From positions 609,685 to 673,684 of the forward strand of contig NZ_AORY01000004.1 of the NCBI RefSeq assembly GCF_000382485.1: a stretch of DNA of 64,000 nt, given 5' to 3'. Of this stretch, positions 1-9,828 are shown piece by piece (within the stretch, counting starts at the first letter, position 1; each line of letters begins with the position of its first letter). The DNA comes from Sphingomonas sp. Mn802worker (lineage in GTDB: Bacteria; Pseudomonadota; Alphaproteobacteria; Sphingomonadales; Sphingomonadaceae). The notes beneath the pieces were generated by a model. It made no database searches, was not told the DNA's origin, and saw nothing but the letters and a program-made list of their open reading frames with translations. The position numbers were made by a program, and so were the translations under genes.

Positions 1-2
1 AT

Positions 3-44
3 CCGGCGTGGCTGGAGGCGAAAGGGCTGCACCGCGCCGCATGA
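3..44 (+). CDS. Possible 3' end of an upstream gene (partial)
   Basis: An open frame enters from the left edge and ends at a TGA at 42-44, reading PAWLEAKGLHRAA. It looks protein-like but is too short to identify. A second frame stays open from base 2 to a TGA at 92-94, overlapping the next start as ATGA, so either could be the true tail. Confidence 0.3.
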   Translation, partial: PAWLEAKGLHRAA

Positions 45-90
45 CGCGGTTCGACACACGCGCGGCGATCCGTTATGATGCTGTGGTCAA

Positions 91-378
91 ATGAAGCAGC
101 AAAGCAACCCCCGTTATCTGGCCGATCAGGCGCGCCAGCGCGTACGCGTCGGCATGATCGGGCTTGCGGCCGTGGTACTGCTGATCGGCTTGGCCAGCGC
201 GATCTTTTCCACCGTCTCGCGTGAGCGTCCACTACCGCCGGTAACGGGTGCGCGTGGCGAGGTCATCACGCGCGCGGGCGCTCCGGTCCCCGCACCGACC
301 GCCGGGAACGAGCCGCTCGCCGAACTCGGTGTTACGCCCAGCATCGCCAACAGCACGGGCCCTGCAAACCCTCGTTGA
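91..378 (+). CDS. Small single-pass membrane protein of unknown function
   Basis: A 95-residue protein with a basic N-terminus (about residues 1-20), one hydrophobic segment (about 21-43) and a Pro/Ala-rich tail that would lie in the periplasm. This layout suggests a membrane-anchored protein with its N-terminus in the cytoplasm. I do not recognise a family. It lies ahead of the MraZ-controlled promoter of the division operon and is probably transcribed separately from it. The ATG at 91 is the only convincing start. It is not a known dcw component, so any envelope role is only a guess from position. Confidence 0.55.
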   Translation: MKQQSNPRYLADQARQRVRVGMIGLAAVVLLIGLASAIFSTVSRERPLPPVTGARGEVITRAGAPVPAPTAGNEPLAELGVTPSIANSTGPANPR

Positions 379-550
379 TACGGTGGCGCGTAAGAAGGCA
401 AGCGCGCGGGTGGCGATCCGAGTGGGAGCAGATAAGACAAAACTCCTTTCCCAACTTGGAGCTTGCTAACCGATATCAACCATTCAGCAACGAACAAAAC
501 AAGAACTTTGCCGCGGTGTTGCACGGCAACCACGTCACTCCAAACACTTT

Positions 551-592
551 TACAATTTCCCCGGATTTCCCCGGAAATCCCTTCCGCTCCCA
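551..592 (+). promoter_or_regulatory. mraZ (dcw) promoter with four MraZ boxes
   Basis: A -10-like TACAAT lies at 551-556. Right after it come four TCCCN boxes at 558-562, 568-572, 578-582 and 588-592, exactly 10 bases apart. On the minus strand they read TGGGA, AGGGA, GGGGA and GGGGA separated by 5-base spacers. MraZ is known to bind TGGG-type repeats with this spacing at its own promoter. The boxes would cover the transcription start, which fits autorepression. The -35 element is poor. The rest of 379-721 holds no gene apart from a possible leader frame at 655. Confidence 0.72.
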
Positions 593-654
593 GCTAGCTT
601 GCGCTACATCAATATCGACATTGGGGGCAGCACCAACGTTGTAAACAGGCAGGC

Positions 655-771
655 ATGAGCGGCGGACGGCGATGGTCGTTCGGCGGGCAGCGCGGCCTTG
701 TGCCCCGAGTGCGAGGTGAGCGTGGCCGAACGGGTGGACTATCAGGGAAAGGGGCTTGGTCTTGTCGATGA
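655..771 (+). other. Possible leader ORF overlapping the mraZ start
   Basis: An ATG at 655, preceded by AGGCAGG, opens a 38-codon frame rich in Arg and Gly that ends at 769-771, inside mraZ and in a different frame. The 10 bases GTAAACAGGC just upstream (641-650) also occur just upstream of the ftsZ start (17789-17798), and both are followed by ATGAGC. It could be a translated leader or chance. Confidence 0.22.
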
Positions 772-1222
772 CAAGGGCCGTGTCGCGATTCCCAATAGCC
801 TGCGCGCCGCGCTCGCGAAGAACAGCCCGCGCGACGATGGCAAGGATGGTGGCACCGTCATCATCGCGGCGCATCCGCATTACCGTTGCCTGATCGCCTA
901 CGATCCCGGCTTCGTGCCGATTCACAAGGCGAAGCTGGAGGCGCGGGAGGCTGCGGGTGAGCTGAAGGACGGTCGCACCGACTGGAACATCCTCGATCGC
1001 GCCGGTGCAGCGGAACCGCTGCCGTTCGACGGGTCCGGCCGCTTCATCATGCCTGCGTTCGAGCGTCGCTATGCGCGGATCGGCGGCGCGGCGGTGTTCC
1101 TCGGCTCGTTCAACTGGATCACGATCTGGTCGCCGGCGCTAATGCTCGAGAACGACGACGTCGATCCGTTCATCCGCGAGTTCGTTGAATTCACCTGCGA
1201 GGAAAAGGGGATCGCCCTGTGA
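722..1222 (+). CDS. mraZ: Transcriptional regulator MraZ
   Basis: A 166-residue protein with the two AbrB/SpoVT-like half-repeats of Mra[10 protein letters not shown] near residue 17 and the second half-site SGRFIMP around residue 107. MraZ forms a ring-shaped DNA-binding oligomer that represses the dcw operon by binding repeated TGGG boxes, which are present about 130 bases upstream. I chose the GTG at 722 because GAGG lies 5 bases before it; an in-frame TTG at 698 and GTGs at 716 and 734 are alternatives. The stop overlaps the rsmH start as GTGA, so it is the first gene of the cell-wall operon. Confidence 0.88.
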   Translation: MAERVDYQGKGLGLVDDKGRVAIPNSLRAALAKNSPRDDGKDGGTVIIAAHPHYRCLIAYDPGFVPIHKAKLEAREAAGELKDGRTDWNILDRAGAAEPLPFDGSGRFIMPAFERRYARIGGAAVFLGSFNWITIWSPALMLENDDVDPFIREFVEFTCEEKGIAL

Positions 1223-2181
1223 CTGGCGGCGTGAGTGAGCAATCCCCGCATATCCCCGTTTTGCTCGCTGAGGTGATCGCCGCGCTTTCCCCTACGCCGG
1301 GCGAGCGCCACGTCGATGCGACCTTCGGTGCCGGCGGTTATACGCGCGCGCTGCTCGCCGCCGGCGCGGAGGTGATCGCGTTCGATCGCGACCCTGATGC
1401 GATCGCTGCCGGCCGTGCGCTCGAGGCTGCCGAGTCGCGGCTGACGCTGATCGCGGGTGACTTTTCGACGATGGAGCGGGCGCTGGCGGAACATGGCAAG
1501 CTGCCGGTCGACGGTGTGACGATGGATATCGGCGTCTCCTCGATGCAGCTCGATCAGGCCGCGCGCGGCTTCTCGTTCCAGGCCGACGGTCCGCTCGATA
1601 TGCGGATGAGCCAGGATGGGCCGAGCGCAGCCGATTTCCTCAATGCCGCCGATGAGGAAGAGATCGCCAACATACTCTACCGCTACGGCGATGAGCCCAA
1701 GTCGCGGCGGGTCGCACGCGCGGTCGTCGCCGCACGCCCGCTCGCCACGACGGCGCAGTTCGCTGCCGTCGTCCGCCGCGCCCTGGGCCACCGTCCGCAC
1801 GAGAAGAAGGATCCCGCGACGCGTGCGTTCCAGGCGGTGCGCATACACATCAATCGCGAGCTCGATGAGTTGGCCGACGGTCTCGCCGCTGCCGAGCGCG
1901 TGCTGGCACCGGGCGGTCGTTTGGCGGTGGTCAGCTTCCACAGCCTGGAGGATCGCATGGTGAAGCGTTTCCTGCGCGAGCGTGGCGGGGCTGCGCCCGC
2001 GGGATCGCGTCACCTGCCGATGGCGGCGTCGCCGCTGCCCGCGGCGTTCGACAATCTGTCCCGCGCGATCCGCGCGGGCGAGGCGGAGCTCGCAGCGAAC
2101 CCGCGCGCGCGCTCCGCGACCCTTCGTGCCGCGCGGCGTACCGCGGCATCTGTTCAGCGTGTTGGAGACGTGTCGTGGTAG
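1219..2181 (+). CDS. rsmH: 16S rRNA (cytosine(1402)-N(4))-methyltransferase RsmH
   Basis: A 320-residue SAM-dependent methyltransferase that modifies C1402 in the ribosomal P site. The SAM-binding loop ATFGAGGYT is at about residues 34-42, with an acidic FDRDPDA strand after it. The family motif SFHSLEDR lies near residue 240, and the N-terminal HIPVLLAEV is typical. Length is normal for the family (about 310-330). It starts at a GTG overlapping the mraZ stop; a GTG at 1231 is an alternative. Its 3' end overlaps ftsL by 7 bases. Confidence 0.95.
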   Translation: MTGGVSEQSPHIPVLLAEVIAALSPTPGERHVDATFGAGGYTRALLAAGAEVIAFDRDPDAIAAGRALEAAESRLTLIAGDFSTMERALAEHGKLPVDGVTMDIGVSSMQLDQAARGFSFQADGPLDMRMSQDGPSAADFLNAADEEEIANILYRYGDEPKSRRVARAVVAARPLATTAQFAAVVRRALGHRPHEKKDPATRAFQAVRIHINRELDELADGLAAAERVLAPGGRLAVVSFHSLEDRMVKRFLRERGGAAPAGSRHLPMAASPLPAAFDNLSRAIRAGEAELAANPRARSATLRAARRTAASVQRVGDVSW

Positions 2182-2861
2182 CATTGTACCGCTTGAAAGG
2201 GCTCGGGTGGCTGTCGAGCTGCGCGCTGGTCGCGATCGGCTTCTACCTTGTGTCGTCGCAGGTCGCGGCCGAGCGAAAGCGATTGCAGCAGGTCGACGTC
2301 AAGATCGCGGGCGCAGAGCGCGACATCCGCGCACTCGAGACCGAGTTCGACGTGCGCGCGAACCTGGTCCAGCTCGAGCGCTGGAACGGCAACACGCTGG
2401 CGCTGACGGTGCCGACCACGCAGCAGTTCGTTCGTGACGAGACGACGCTCGCCAGCCTGTCGCCGCGCGACATGACGCCGCTTAAGCCGGGCCAGTCCGG
2501 CGGCGTGCAGACCGCGTCGCTGATTGTGCCGTCTTCGCCGCTGACCGTTGCGCCACCCGCATCGAGCAGCAACGCCGCACCGACAATCGTCAAGGCGGTG
2601 ATCAACAAGCCCGTCAGCGCGCCGCGCTACGATGCCGTCCGCATCGCCCATGTCGTGCCGGCAACGCCCGCGGCGCGACCGGCTCCCGCCGTGGCGGCCG
2701 CGCGCGTGCTGATCCGGCAGGCGATCGCTCACGCCGACGAGCGACCTCGCGTCGACCGGAACGTCCGATCGGTTGCGATGGTCGACAATTCGCTGCTGAG
2801 TGCCGGCACGCTCGGCGATCTGGCAAGCGGCGCACGCGCGGAGCGGAGCCGCTTGCGGTGA
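2175..2861 (+). CDS. ftsL: Cell division protein FtsL
   Basis: A bitopic membrane protein of the divisome FtsQLB complex, identified by position between rsmH and ftsI. It has a short cytoplasmic N-terminus, one membrane segment (about residues 12-30), then a heptad-like stretch (about 31-65) that would form the coiled coil with FtsB. At 228 residues it is roughly twice the length of E. coli FtsL; the extra part is a low-complexity Ala/Pro/Val tail of unknown function. It starts at GTG 2175 inside the end of rsmH, with GGAGAC at 2164 as ribosome binding site, and its stop overlaps ftsI as GTGA. Sequence conservation in this family is low. Confidence 0.8.
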   Translation: MVALYRLKGLGWLSSCALVAIGFYLVSSQVAAERKRLQQVDVKIAGAERDIRALETEFDVRANLVQLERWNGNTLALTVPTTQQFVRDETTLASLSPRDMTPLKPGQSGGVQTASLIVPSSPLTVAPPASSSNAAPTIVKAVINKPVSAPRYDAVRIAHVVPATPAARPAPAVAAARVLIRQAIAHADERPRVDRNVRSVAMVDNSLLSAGTLGDLASGARAERSRLR

Positions 2862-4573
2862 CCACGCTGGTCGCGCGTCCGATCAGACAAACACGCAACG
2901 TCGAACAGCGCCACGCGCTGGTCGCGACGCAGCACATGCGGCTGATGGTGCTGATGCTGCTGTTCGCCGCCGGCGTGCTGGCGGTGATCGCGCGGCTGTT
3001 CCTGCTCGGCGTGCTGTCGAGCGGCGGTGAGGATGTCGCCAACAAGCTGACCGCGCCGCGCGGCGACATCGTCGACCGCAACGGCCAGCCGCTCGCGCGG
3101 ACGATCGACGCCTGGACGATCGCGGTGCACCCGCGCAAGCTGATCGGCGACCCGACCGAGATCGCGCAGCGTCTCGCCGACCTGATGCCGGATCGCGGCA
3201 ACCAGGCGTGGTTCTATGCGCAGCTCACCAAGCGGTCGAGCTTCGCCTATCTCAACCGCCGCGCCAGCCCCGCGCTGGTCGAGGCGGTGAATGCGATCGG
3301 AGAGCCGGGCATCGTCTTCGAGCGCGAGACGCAGCGCCTGTACCCGCAAAGCTCGCTTGCCGCGCACGTGCTCGGCTTCATCAGCAACGGCACGGGCATG
3401 AGCGGGATTGAGCGCGCGCTGAACGAGCGGCTGACCAATCCCGCGACCGAGGCGAAGCCGGTCCAGCTGTCGATCGACAGTCGCGCACAGGCGGCGATGG
3501 AAAGCGAGCTCGGCCGTGCGATGACGACCTTCTCCGCGCGCGGCGGCGGCGGGATCGTGCTCGATGTCGCGACCGGCGAGGTGATCGCAATGGTGTCGTT
3601 GCCGACGTTCAATCCGAACCGCGTCGGACGCGCCGGAACGGACGAATTACGCAACGTGACGACGCAGAGCGTGTTCGAACTCGGCTCCACCTTCAAGCCG
3701 ATCACGATGGCGACCGCGATCGACAACGGCGTCGTGACGTCGATGCAGCGGCGGTTTGATGCGACGCATCCGCTGCAGGTCGGCCGCTTCACGATCCATG
3801 ACGAGCGCGGTGACCCGAAACGCTGGCTCAACATGGCGGAGACGCTTATCTATTCCTCCAACGTCGCGACCGCACGCGTCGCCGATGAGGTCGGGCCGGC
3901 GCGGATGCAGGCGATGTTCAAGAAGATGGGCTTCGACACCCCGCCCGACATCGAATTGCGCGAAAAGGGGCGCCCGCTGCTGCCGAGCTACTGGGCGCGG
4001 ACCACGACGATGACCACCGCCTACGGCCACGGCATCGCGGTGACCCCGCTGCATCTCGCCAGCGCCTATGCCGCGCTGGTGAACGGCGGTACGTGGCGCC
4101 CGGCGACGCTGCTGAAGGTCGCGCCGGGTCACCAGGCGGCGGGACGGCGCGTCATCAGCGAGGGGACCAGCGCGCGGATGCGCCAGATGCTGCGGCTGGT
4201 CGTGATGCGCGGCACCGGGCGGAAGGGCGATGCGCCGGGCTACCGCGTCGGCGGCAAGACCGGCACCGCCGAGGCCGCGGTCGCAGGCGGGTACGACCGG
4301 TCGCGCAACGTCGCGACGTTTGCCGCCGCCTTCCCGATGGATGCGCCGCGCTACGTCGTCGTCGCGATGCTCGACTCGCCGCTCGGCACCAAGGAGACCT
4401 ATGGCTGGAAGACCGCGGCGTGGAACGCGGCGCCGGTGGTCGGGCGCACGATCGCGCGCATCGGCGCGATGCTGGGCGTAACGCCGGATGACCGCCGCGA
4501 CGTTGACGTGTCTGACATTCTGCCGACATTGTGGCAGGACCCCTCGCGCGCGCCGACCAGCGGCGGCCAATGA
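2858..4573 (+). CDS. ftsI: Septal peptidoglycan transpeptidase FtsI (PBP3)
   Basis: A 571-residue class B penicillin-binding protein that cross-links septal peptidoglycan together with FtsW. It has an N-terminal membrane anchor (about residues 28-50), a PBP dimerisation domain, then the transpeptidase domain. The active-site Ser277 lies in STFK, followed by the SSN triad in YSSNVATA and KTGT with Lys467. GTG start at 2858 overlaps the ftsL stop by 4 bases. It ends 67 bases before murE, one of the few real gaps in the operon, and that gap contains a small tandem repeat. Confidence 0.95.
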   Translation: MTTLVARPIRQTRNVEQRHALVATQHMRLMVLMLLFAAGVLAVIARLFLLGVLSSGGEDVANKLTAPRGDIVDRNGQPLARTIDAWTIAVHPRKLIGDPTEIAQRLADLMPDRGNQAWFYAQLTKRSSFAYLNRRASPALVEAVNAIGEPGIVFERETQRLYPQSSLAAHVLGFISNGTGMSGIERALNERLTNPATEAKPVQLSIDSRAQAAMESELGRAMTTFSARGGGGIVLDVATGEVIAMVSLPTFNPNRVGRAGTDELRNVTTQSVFELGSTFKPITMATAIDNGVVTSMQRRFDATHPLQVGRFTIHDERGDPKRWLNMAETLIYSSNVATARVADEVGPARMQAMFKKMGFDTPPDIELREKGRPLLPSYWARTTTMTTAYGHGIAVTPLHLASAYAALVNGGTWRPATLLKVAPGHQAAGRRVISEGTSARMRQMLRLVVMRGTGRKGDAPGYRVGGKTGTAEAAVAGGYDRSRNVATFAAAFPMDAPRYVVVAMLDSPLGTKETYGWKTAAWNAAPVVGRTIARIGAMLGVTPDDRRDVDVSDILPTLWQDPSRAPTSGGQ

Positions 4574-4593
4574 ACGGCGGAGTCGGGATTGAA

Positions 4594-4644
4594 CGAGCTT
4601 GGACGGTTGAAGGGGCTGGACGATTGAAGAGGCTGGGCGAATGA
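4594..4644 (+). repeat. Three imperfect 17-base tandem repeats across the murE start
   Basis: Units at 4594-4610, 4611-4627 and 4628-4644 each have the form RGNGCTKGRCGRWTGA. The third unit supplies the AGAGG ribosome binding site and the ATG of murE, so duplication of the translation start region has lengthened the ftsI-murE spacer. The two upstream copies have TTG or TTGA where murE has ATGA. Confidence 0.6.
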
Positions 4645-6068
4645 GGCTGTCGGCCCTGACCGATGCGATCGACGGGGCGGATGATGCGATCGTCACCGGT
4701 TTCGCGATCGATCATCGCAAGGTCGCGCCGGGCACAATCTTCGGCGCGTTCGAGGGCACGCGCGTCAACGGCGAGGACTTCATCCCGGCCGCGATCGAGG
4801 CGGGGGCAGTTGCGATCGTCGCGCGAACGGACGCTCGGGTCGAGGGCGTGCTCCACATCGCCGACCATTCGCCGCGCGAGTGTTTCGCCAAGCTCGCCGC
4901 ACGCTTCTTCGCACCGTTTCCGCATGCCACGGTCGCGGTAACGGGCACCAACGGCAAGACCTCGACCGTGGAGATGACGCGGCAATTGTGGCGCATGATG
5001 GGACACCACGCCGCCTCGGTCGGTACGCTGGGCGTGACCACCGCCGACGAGCGCGTCGTGACCGGGCTGACGACGCCGGATGTCGTCACCTTCCTGTCGA
5101 ACGCCGCCGGGCTCACGCGCGAAGGCGTGACTCATCTGGCGTTCGAAGCGTCCAGCCATGGATTGAGCCAGTACCGCACCGAGGGGCTGCGCGTCGCTGC
5201 GGCGGCATTCACCAATCTCAGTCGCGATCACCTCGACTATCACGGCGACATGGCGGCATATTTCACTGCCAAGCTGCGGCTGTTTTCCGAAGTGCTCAGC
5301 CCCGATGGCGTGGCGGTCGTGTGGGCGGACGATCCGCAGTCGGAGCGTGTGATCGACCTGGCACGTGAGCGCGGCAACCGCGTGATGACGGTGGGCGAAC
5401 ACGGCGACGACCTGCGCCTTGTCTCGCGCGCGCCGACGTTGCTGGGGCAGGGGCTGGTGATCGCCACCGCCGATGGTGCCGAGCACCGCGTCAACCTGCC
5501 GCTGATCGGCGGCTATCAGGCGGCGAACGCACTGATCGCGGCGGCGTTGGTGATCGCGACGGGCGGGGAGGCGGCCGCGACGCTCAAGGGGCTCGCAAGA
5601 TTACAGCCGGTGCGTGGACGGCTGGAGCGTGCCGCGATCGCGAAATCGGGCGCGCCGATCTACGTCGACTACGCGCACACACCCGACGCGCTGGAGGCGG
5701 CGATCGCGGCGCTGCGCCCGCACGTGGCCGGGCGGCTGATCCTCGTCTTCGGCGCGGGCGGTGACCGCGACCAGGGCAAGCGCGCGCCGATGGGCAAGGT
5801 CGCGTCCGATCACGCCGATGTGGTGATCGTCACCGACGACAATCCCCGCGGCGAGGATGCGGCGGTGATCCGCCGCGACGTGCTGGAAGGTGCGGCCGGC
5901 GCGACCGAGATCGGTGATCGCCGCGCCGCGATCGCGCACGCGGTCGCACTCGCGCGCGCCGACGATATCGTGCTGATCGCGGGCAAGGGGCACGAGCAGG
6001 GGCAGATCGTCGGCGACATGGTGCTGCCGTTCGATGACGTCACGGTCGCACGCGAGGTCGCGGCATGA
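4641..6068 (+). CDS. murE: UDP-MurNAc-L-Ala-D-Glu:meso-diaminopimelate ligase MurE
   Basis: An ATP-dependent amide ligase, 475 residues, that adds meso-diaminopimelate as the third residue of the peptidoglycan stem peptide in the cytoplasm. The ATP-binding loop TGTNGKTS is at residues 101-108. The substrate-selecting motif DNPR (residues 400-403) marks the meso-Dap enzymes rather than the lysine ones, so this organism has Dap-type peptidoglycan. The Mur ligase N-terminal, central and C-terminal domains are all present. ATG start lies within the third 17-base repeat; the end overlaps murF as ATGA. Confidence 0.95.
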   Translation: MRLSALTDAIDGADDAIVTGFAIDHRKVAPGTIFGAFEGTRVNGEDFIPAAIEAGAVAIVARTDARVEGVLHIADHSPRECFAKLAARFFAPFPHATVAVTGTNGKTSTVEMTRQLWRMMGHHAASVGTLGVTTADERVVTGLTTPDVVTFLSNAAGLTREGVTHLAFEASSHGLSQYRTEGLRVAAAAFTNLSRDHLDYHGDMAAYFTAKLRLFSEVLSPDGVAVVWADDPQSERVIDLARERGNRVMTVGEHGDDLRLVSRAPTLLGQGLVIATADGAEHRVNLPLIGGYQAANALIAAALVIATGGEAAATLKGLARLQPVRGRLERAAIAKSGAPIYVDYAHTPDALEAAIAALRPHVAGRLILVFGAGGDRDQGKRAPMGKVASDHADVVIVTDDNPRGEDAAVIRRDVLEGAAGATEIGDRRAAIAHAVALARADDIVLIAGKGHEQGQIVGDMVLPFDDVTVAREVAA

Positions 6069-7435
6069 GCCTGTGGACCGCCGCCGAAATCGCGGCCGCC
6101 ACTCGCGGCCGCGCGACCGCAGACTTCGCGGTCGACGGGGTCGCGTTCGACTCGCGTGAGGTCGGGCCCGGTGACCTGTTCGTCGCGCTGACCGGAGAGA
6201 CGACCGACGGTCACCGCTTCGTCGATCGGGCATTCGCGCAAGGAGCGACAGGCGCGCTCGTGTCGCGCCCTCAGACCGAGCCCGTGGTCGCGGTTGCCGA
6301 CACCTTCGCCGCGCTCGAAGATCTTGGCCGCGCGGCACGTGCACGGGTCGCAGGCAAGGTGATCGGCGTCACCGGCTCGGTCGGCAAGACCTCCACCAAG
6401 GAAGCGTTGTTCGCCGCGCTCGATCGTTCGCCGGCCGCGAGGGCGCATCGCTCGGTCAAGAGCTACAACAATCACACGGGCGTGCCTTTGAGCCTCGCGC
6501 GCATGCCGCGCGACAGCAACTATGCGGTGCTCGAAATGGGGATGAACCATCCAGGCGAACTCGCGCACCTGACCACGCTGGTGCGTCCGCACGTCGCGCT
6601 GGTGACCGCGATCGCGCCCGCACATACCGAATTCTTTCCGCACGAGGCCGCGATCGCCGATGCGAAGGGCGAAATCTTTCGTGGGCTCGAGCCCGGCGGC
6701 GTCGGAATCGTGCCCTACGACAGCCCGCATCGTGACCGGCTGATCGCCGCGGCAAAGCCCTATGCAAGCCGGATCGTCACCTTCGGGCTCGACCGCGCGG
6801 CGGATGTCCATGCGGTGGAAATGGCACGGGCGAGCAGCGGCGGCACCTTCGTCACCGCGCGCGTCGGTGAGCACGAGCTGAGCCTGACCGTGTCGCAGGC
6901 GGGTGCGCACTGGGTGTCGAATGCGCTGGCGGTCCTCGCCGCGGTCGATGCGGTCGGTGGCGATCTCGCGCTCGCCGGGCTCGCGCTGGCGGAACTGGGC
7001 GGGCTCGCCGGGCGTGGGGCACGGATCGAGATAGCCGTGGGCGACGGGCGCGCCTTGCTGATCGACGAGAGCTACAATGCCAACCCCGCTTCGGTCGCCG
7101 CGACGCTGGCGGTGCTGGGCGATCAGCCGGGCCGCCACCTTGCCGTGCTGGGCGAGATGCGCGAGCTCGGCGACAAGAGCGCCGATTATCATGCCGGCCT
7201 CGTGCCCGCGGTGATCGCCGCGCGGGTCGAGGCGGCCGTGCTGGTCGGCGAAGCGATGCGTCCGCTCGCGCAAGCGCTTGAGGGACAGGTTGATTTCGTT
7301 CATGTGCCCGACGCCGCTGCGGCGCTCAAACATGTTTCGCGTGTGATCGCGCCGGGCGACGCGGTGCTCGTCAAGGGGTCGAACGGGGTGGGACTGGCGC
7401 GCGTCGTCGCCGGGCTCTCGAACGGGATTAGTTAA
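6065..7435 (+). CDS. murF: UDP-MurNAc-tripeptide:D-Ala-D-Ala ligase MurF
   Basis: A 456-residue Mur ligase that adds the D-Ala-D-Ala dipeptide (made by Ddl, encoded downstream) to complete the UDP-MurNAc-pentapeptide. The P-loop GSVGKTST is at residues 104-111, and the ESYNANP motif of the central domain lies near residue 335. It starts in a 4-base overlap with murE. The stop codon directly abuts the mraY start, so the two are translationally coupled. Confidence 0.95.
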   Translation: MSLWTAAEIAAATRGRATADFAVDGVAFDSREVGPGDLFVALTGETTDGHRFVDRAFAQGATGALVSRPQTEPVVAVADTFAALEDLGRAARARVAGKVIGVTGSVGKTSTKEALFAALDRSPAARAHRSVKSYNNHTGVPLSLARMPRDSNYAVLEMGMNHPGELAHLTTLVRPHVALVTAIAPAHTEFFPHEAAIADAKGEIFRGLEPGGVGIVPYDSPHRDRLIAAAKPYASRIVTFGLDRAADVHAVEMARASSGGTFVTARVGEHELSLTVSQAGAHWVSNALAVLAAVDAVGGDLALAGLALAELGGLAGRGARIEIAVGDGRALLIDESYNANPASVAATLAVLGDQPGRHLAVLGEMRELGDKSADYHAGLVPAVIAARVEAAVLVGEAMRPLAQALEGQVDFVHVPDAAAALKHVSRVIAPGDAVLVKGSNGVGLARVVAGLSNGIS

Positions 7436-8506
7436 GTGCTTTACTGGATCGCGCAGCACCTCGGCTTCCCGGGCCTGCTCAACCTCATCCGTTATCAGTC
7501 GTTCCGTACCGGCGCGGCGGTCGCGACCGCGCTGCTGATCGGGCTGATCATCGGACCGAAATTCATCGGCTGGCTACGCGTACGTCAGGGCAAGGGGCAG
7601 CCGATCCGCGCCGACGGGCCGCAAACGCATCTTGCCAAGCGCGGGACGCCTACGATGGGCGGGTTGATGATCCTGACCAGCGTGTCGCTCGCGATGCTGT
7701 TGTGGATGGACCTGCGCAATCCGTTCGTCTGGGCGTGCGCGTTCGTGACGCTGGGGTTCGGCGCGATCGGGTTCCTCGACGATTACGACAAGGTGCGAAA
7801 GGCGAGCACCGCGGGGGTGCCCGGACGCGTGCGGCTTCTGCTCGAATTCCTGATCGCGGGCGTCGCCGCTTGGATCATCATGCAGGAGAACGGCTCGGGG
7901 CTCTTCCTGCCGTTCACCAACCGCTATTACATCGATCTGGGTTACTTCTACCCGCTCTTCGCCGCGTTCGTGATCGTATCGTTCGGCAATGCGGTGAACC
8001 TGACCGACGGGCTTGATGGCCTCGCGACGATGCCGGTCATCATCGCCTCGGTCGCGTTCATGGTGATCGTCTATCTGGCGGGCAATGTGAAGTTCGCCGA
8101 CTATCTCGGCATCCCGCACGTACCGCGCGCAGGCGAGCTCGCGATCTTCTGTGGCGCCGTGGTAGGGGCGGGGCTCGCCTTCCTGTGGTACAATGCGCCA
8201 CCCGCCGCCGTCTTCATGGGCGATACCGGCAGCCTTGCACTCGGTGGTGCACTCGGCACGATGGCGGTGGTCGCGCACCATGAGATCGTGCTCGGCATCA
8301 TCGGCGGCTTGTTCGTGGTCGAGGCGCTGTCGGTGATCATCCAGGTGTTCGTCTACAAGCGGACGGGCAAGCGCGTGTTCCGCATGGCACCGATCCACCA
8401 CCATTTCGAGCAGCTCGGCTGGAGCGAGCCGACCGTCGTGATCCGCTTCTGGATCATCAGCCTGGTGTTGGCGCTCGCCGGCCTGTCGACGTTGAAGCTG
8501 CGATGA
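7436..8506 (+). CDS. mraY: Phospho-MurNAc-pentapeptide transferase MraY
   Basis: A polytopic inner-membrane enzyme, 356 residues with about ten membrane segments, that transfers phospho-MurNAc-pentapeptide to undecaprenyl phosphate to make lipid I. The catalytic aspartates are visible in FLDDYDK (Asp115, Asp116) and NLTDGLDG (Asp191), and the HHHFEQLGW motif lies near the C-terminus. It begins with GTG at 7436, directly after the murF stop, and ends in a 4-base overlap with murD. Confidence 0.96.
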   Translation: MLYWIAQHLGFPGLLNLIRYQSFRTGAAVATALLIGLIIGPKFIGWLRVRQGKGQPIRADGPQTHLAKRGTPTMGGLMILTSVSLAMLLWMDLRNPFVWACAFVTLGFGAIGFLDDYDKVRKASTAGVPGRVRLLLEFLIAGVAAWIIMQENGSGLFLPFTNRYYIDLGYFYPLFAAFVIVSFGNAVNLTDGLDGLATMPVIIASVAFMVIVYLAGNVKFADYLGIPHVPRAGELAIFCGAVVGAGLAFLWYNAPPAAVFMGDTGSLALGGALGTMAVVAHHEIVLGIIGGLFVVEALSVIIQVFVYKRTGKRVFRMAPIHHHFEQLGWSEPTVVIRFWIISLVLALAGLSTLKLR

Positions 8507-9777
8507 TCGTCGCGCGCGCCTGGGCGGGAAAGCGGTACGCCGTGCTCGGGCTCGCGCGCTCGGGCGCCGCGACGGTGCGCGCGCTCGTGGCCGCCGGGGC
8601 GCAGGTCGTGGCATGGGACAGCGATCCCATGAAGCGTGACGGCTTCGCGGGTGTCGAGATGGTCGATCTCGACACGCTCGACCTGACCGGCTTTGACGCG
8701 TTGGTCGTCTCGCCCGGCGTGCCGCTCAACACGCACCCGCTTGCCGCCAAGGCACGCGCGGTAGGCGTGCCGATCATCGGCGACATCGAACTGTTCGCGC
8801 AGGCGGGTAGCGAGCTGCCGTCGCACAAGGTCGTCGGGATCACCGGGACCAACGGCAAGTCGACCACCACTGCGCTCGTCCGCCACATCTGCGCGGAGGC
8901 AGGGCTGCCGACGCTAATGGGCGGCAACATCGGATTGCCGATCCTCGGACAGGAGCCGCTCGCCGAAGGTGGCATCTACGTGCTCGAACTGTCGAGCTAC
9001 CAGGTTGACCTGACGGAGACGCTCGACTGCGATGTCGCGGTGCTGCTCAACGTCACGCCCGATCATCTGGACCGCTACGAGGGTTTCGAGGCATATGCGG
9101 CGTCGAAGGCGCGGTTGTTCGCGATGCAGTCGTCCGGCCATGTTGCGGTCGTCGGCGCCAGTGATGCCATGTCGGCGCGAATAGCCGATGAACTCGGCGC
9201 GCGCGCGATCCGCCTCGACGCCAACGCCAGCGTCGATCAGTCGCGCTGGCCCGCGCTTCAGGGACCGCACAATGCGCAAAACGCCGCCGCCGCGATCGCA
9301 GTCGCGCGCGCGCTCAATATCGGGGATGAGGTGATCGAACAGGCGCTCGCCAGCTTCGCCGGTCTTCCGCACCGCATGGAGCGCGTCGCGACGTTGGGCG
9401 GCGTCACCTGGTACGACGACAGCAAGGCGACCAATCCGGAGAGCACCGCGCCGGCGCTCGCCGCCTTTCCGCGCATCCACTGGATTGTCGGGGGCCGTGC
9501 GAAGGGCGACGATCTCGACGCCTGCATGGCCCACCTCGTCCATGTCGCGCGCGCCTACACGATCGGCGAGGCCGGCCCACGCTTCGCCGAGGTGCTGCGC
9601 CCGCACGTGCCCGTTGCCGAGGTCGAGACGCTGGAGCGCGCGGTGAAGCTTGCCGCGCAGGAGGCGGAGCGCGGCGACGTAGTGCTGTTGTCGCCCGCCG
9701 CCGCCTCGTTCGACCAGTTCAGCGACTATGAGCATCGCGGCCGAGCCTTCCGCGAAGCGGTGGAGGCGTTGGCATGA
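8503..9777 (+). CDS. murD: UDP-MurNAc-L-alanine:D-glutamate ligase MurD
   Basis: A 424-residue cytoplasmic Mur ligase that adds D-glutamate to UDP-MurNAc-L-Ala. The P-loop GTNGKSTT is at residues 115-122; an N-terminal Rossmann-like domain and the C-terminal ligase domain (VGGRAKGDD) follow the family order. ATG start overlaps the mraY stop. A 51-base gap separates it from ftsW; it contains an ATG at 9788 but no convincing gene. Confidence 0.95.
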   Translation: MIVARAWAGKRYAVLGLARSGAATVRALVAAGAQVVAWDSDPMKRDGFAGVEMVDLDTLDLTGFDALVVSPGVPLNTHPLAAKARAVGVPIIGDIELFAQAGSELPSHKVVGITGTNGKSTTTALVRHICAEAGLPTLMGGNIGLPILGQEPLAEGGIYVLELSSYQVDLTETLDCDVAVLLNVTPDHLDRYEGFEAYAASKARLFAMQSSGHVAVVGASDAMSARIADELGARAIRLDANASVDQSRWPALQGPHNAQNAAAAIAVARALNIGDEVIEQALASFAGLPHRMERVATLGGVTWYDDSKATNPESTAPALAAFPRIHWIVGGRAKGDDLDACMAHLVHVARAYTIGEAGPRFAEVLRPHVPVAEVETLERAVKLAAQEAERGDVVLLSPAAASFDQFSDYEHRGRAFREAVEALA

Positions 9778-9828
9778 CGAGGGCGGCATGAAGCGCGCTC
9801 CGGGTATGTTCTGCGTAGGGGTCCGGCC

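Noticed and set aside
698..721. Longer mraZ N-terminus from TTG 698
   Set aside because: The extra residues are not typical of MraZ and no ribosome binding site precedes the TTG; GTG 722 has GAGG at good spacing.
5810..7459. Long antisense frame opposite murE and murF
   Set aside because: It mirrors the codon-bias of two certain genes, shows no motifs and has no ribosome binding site.
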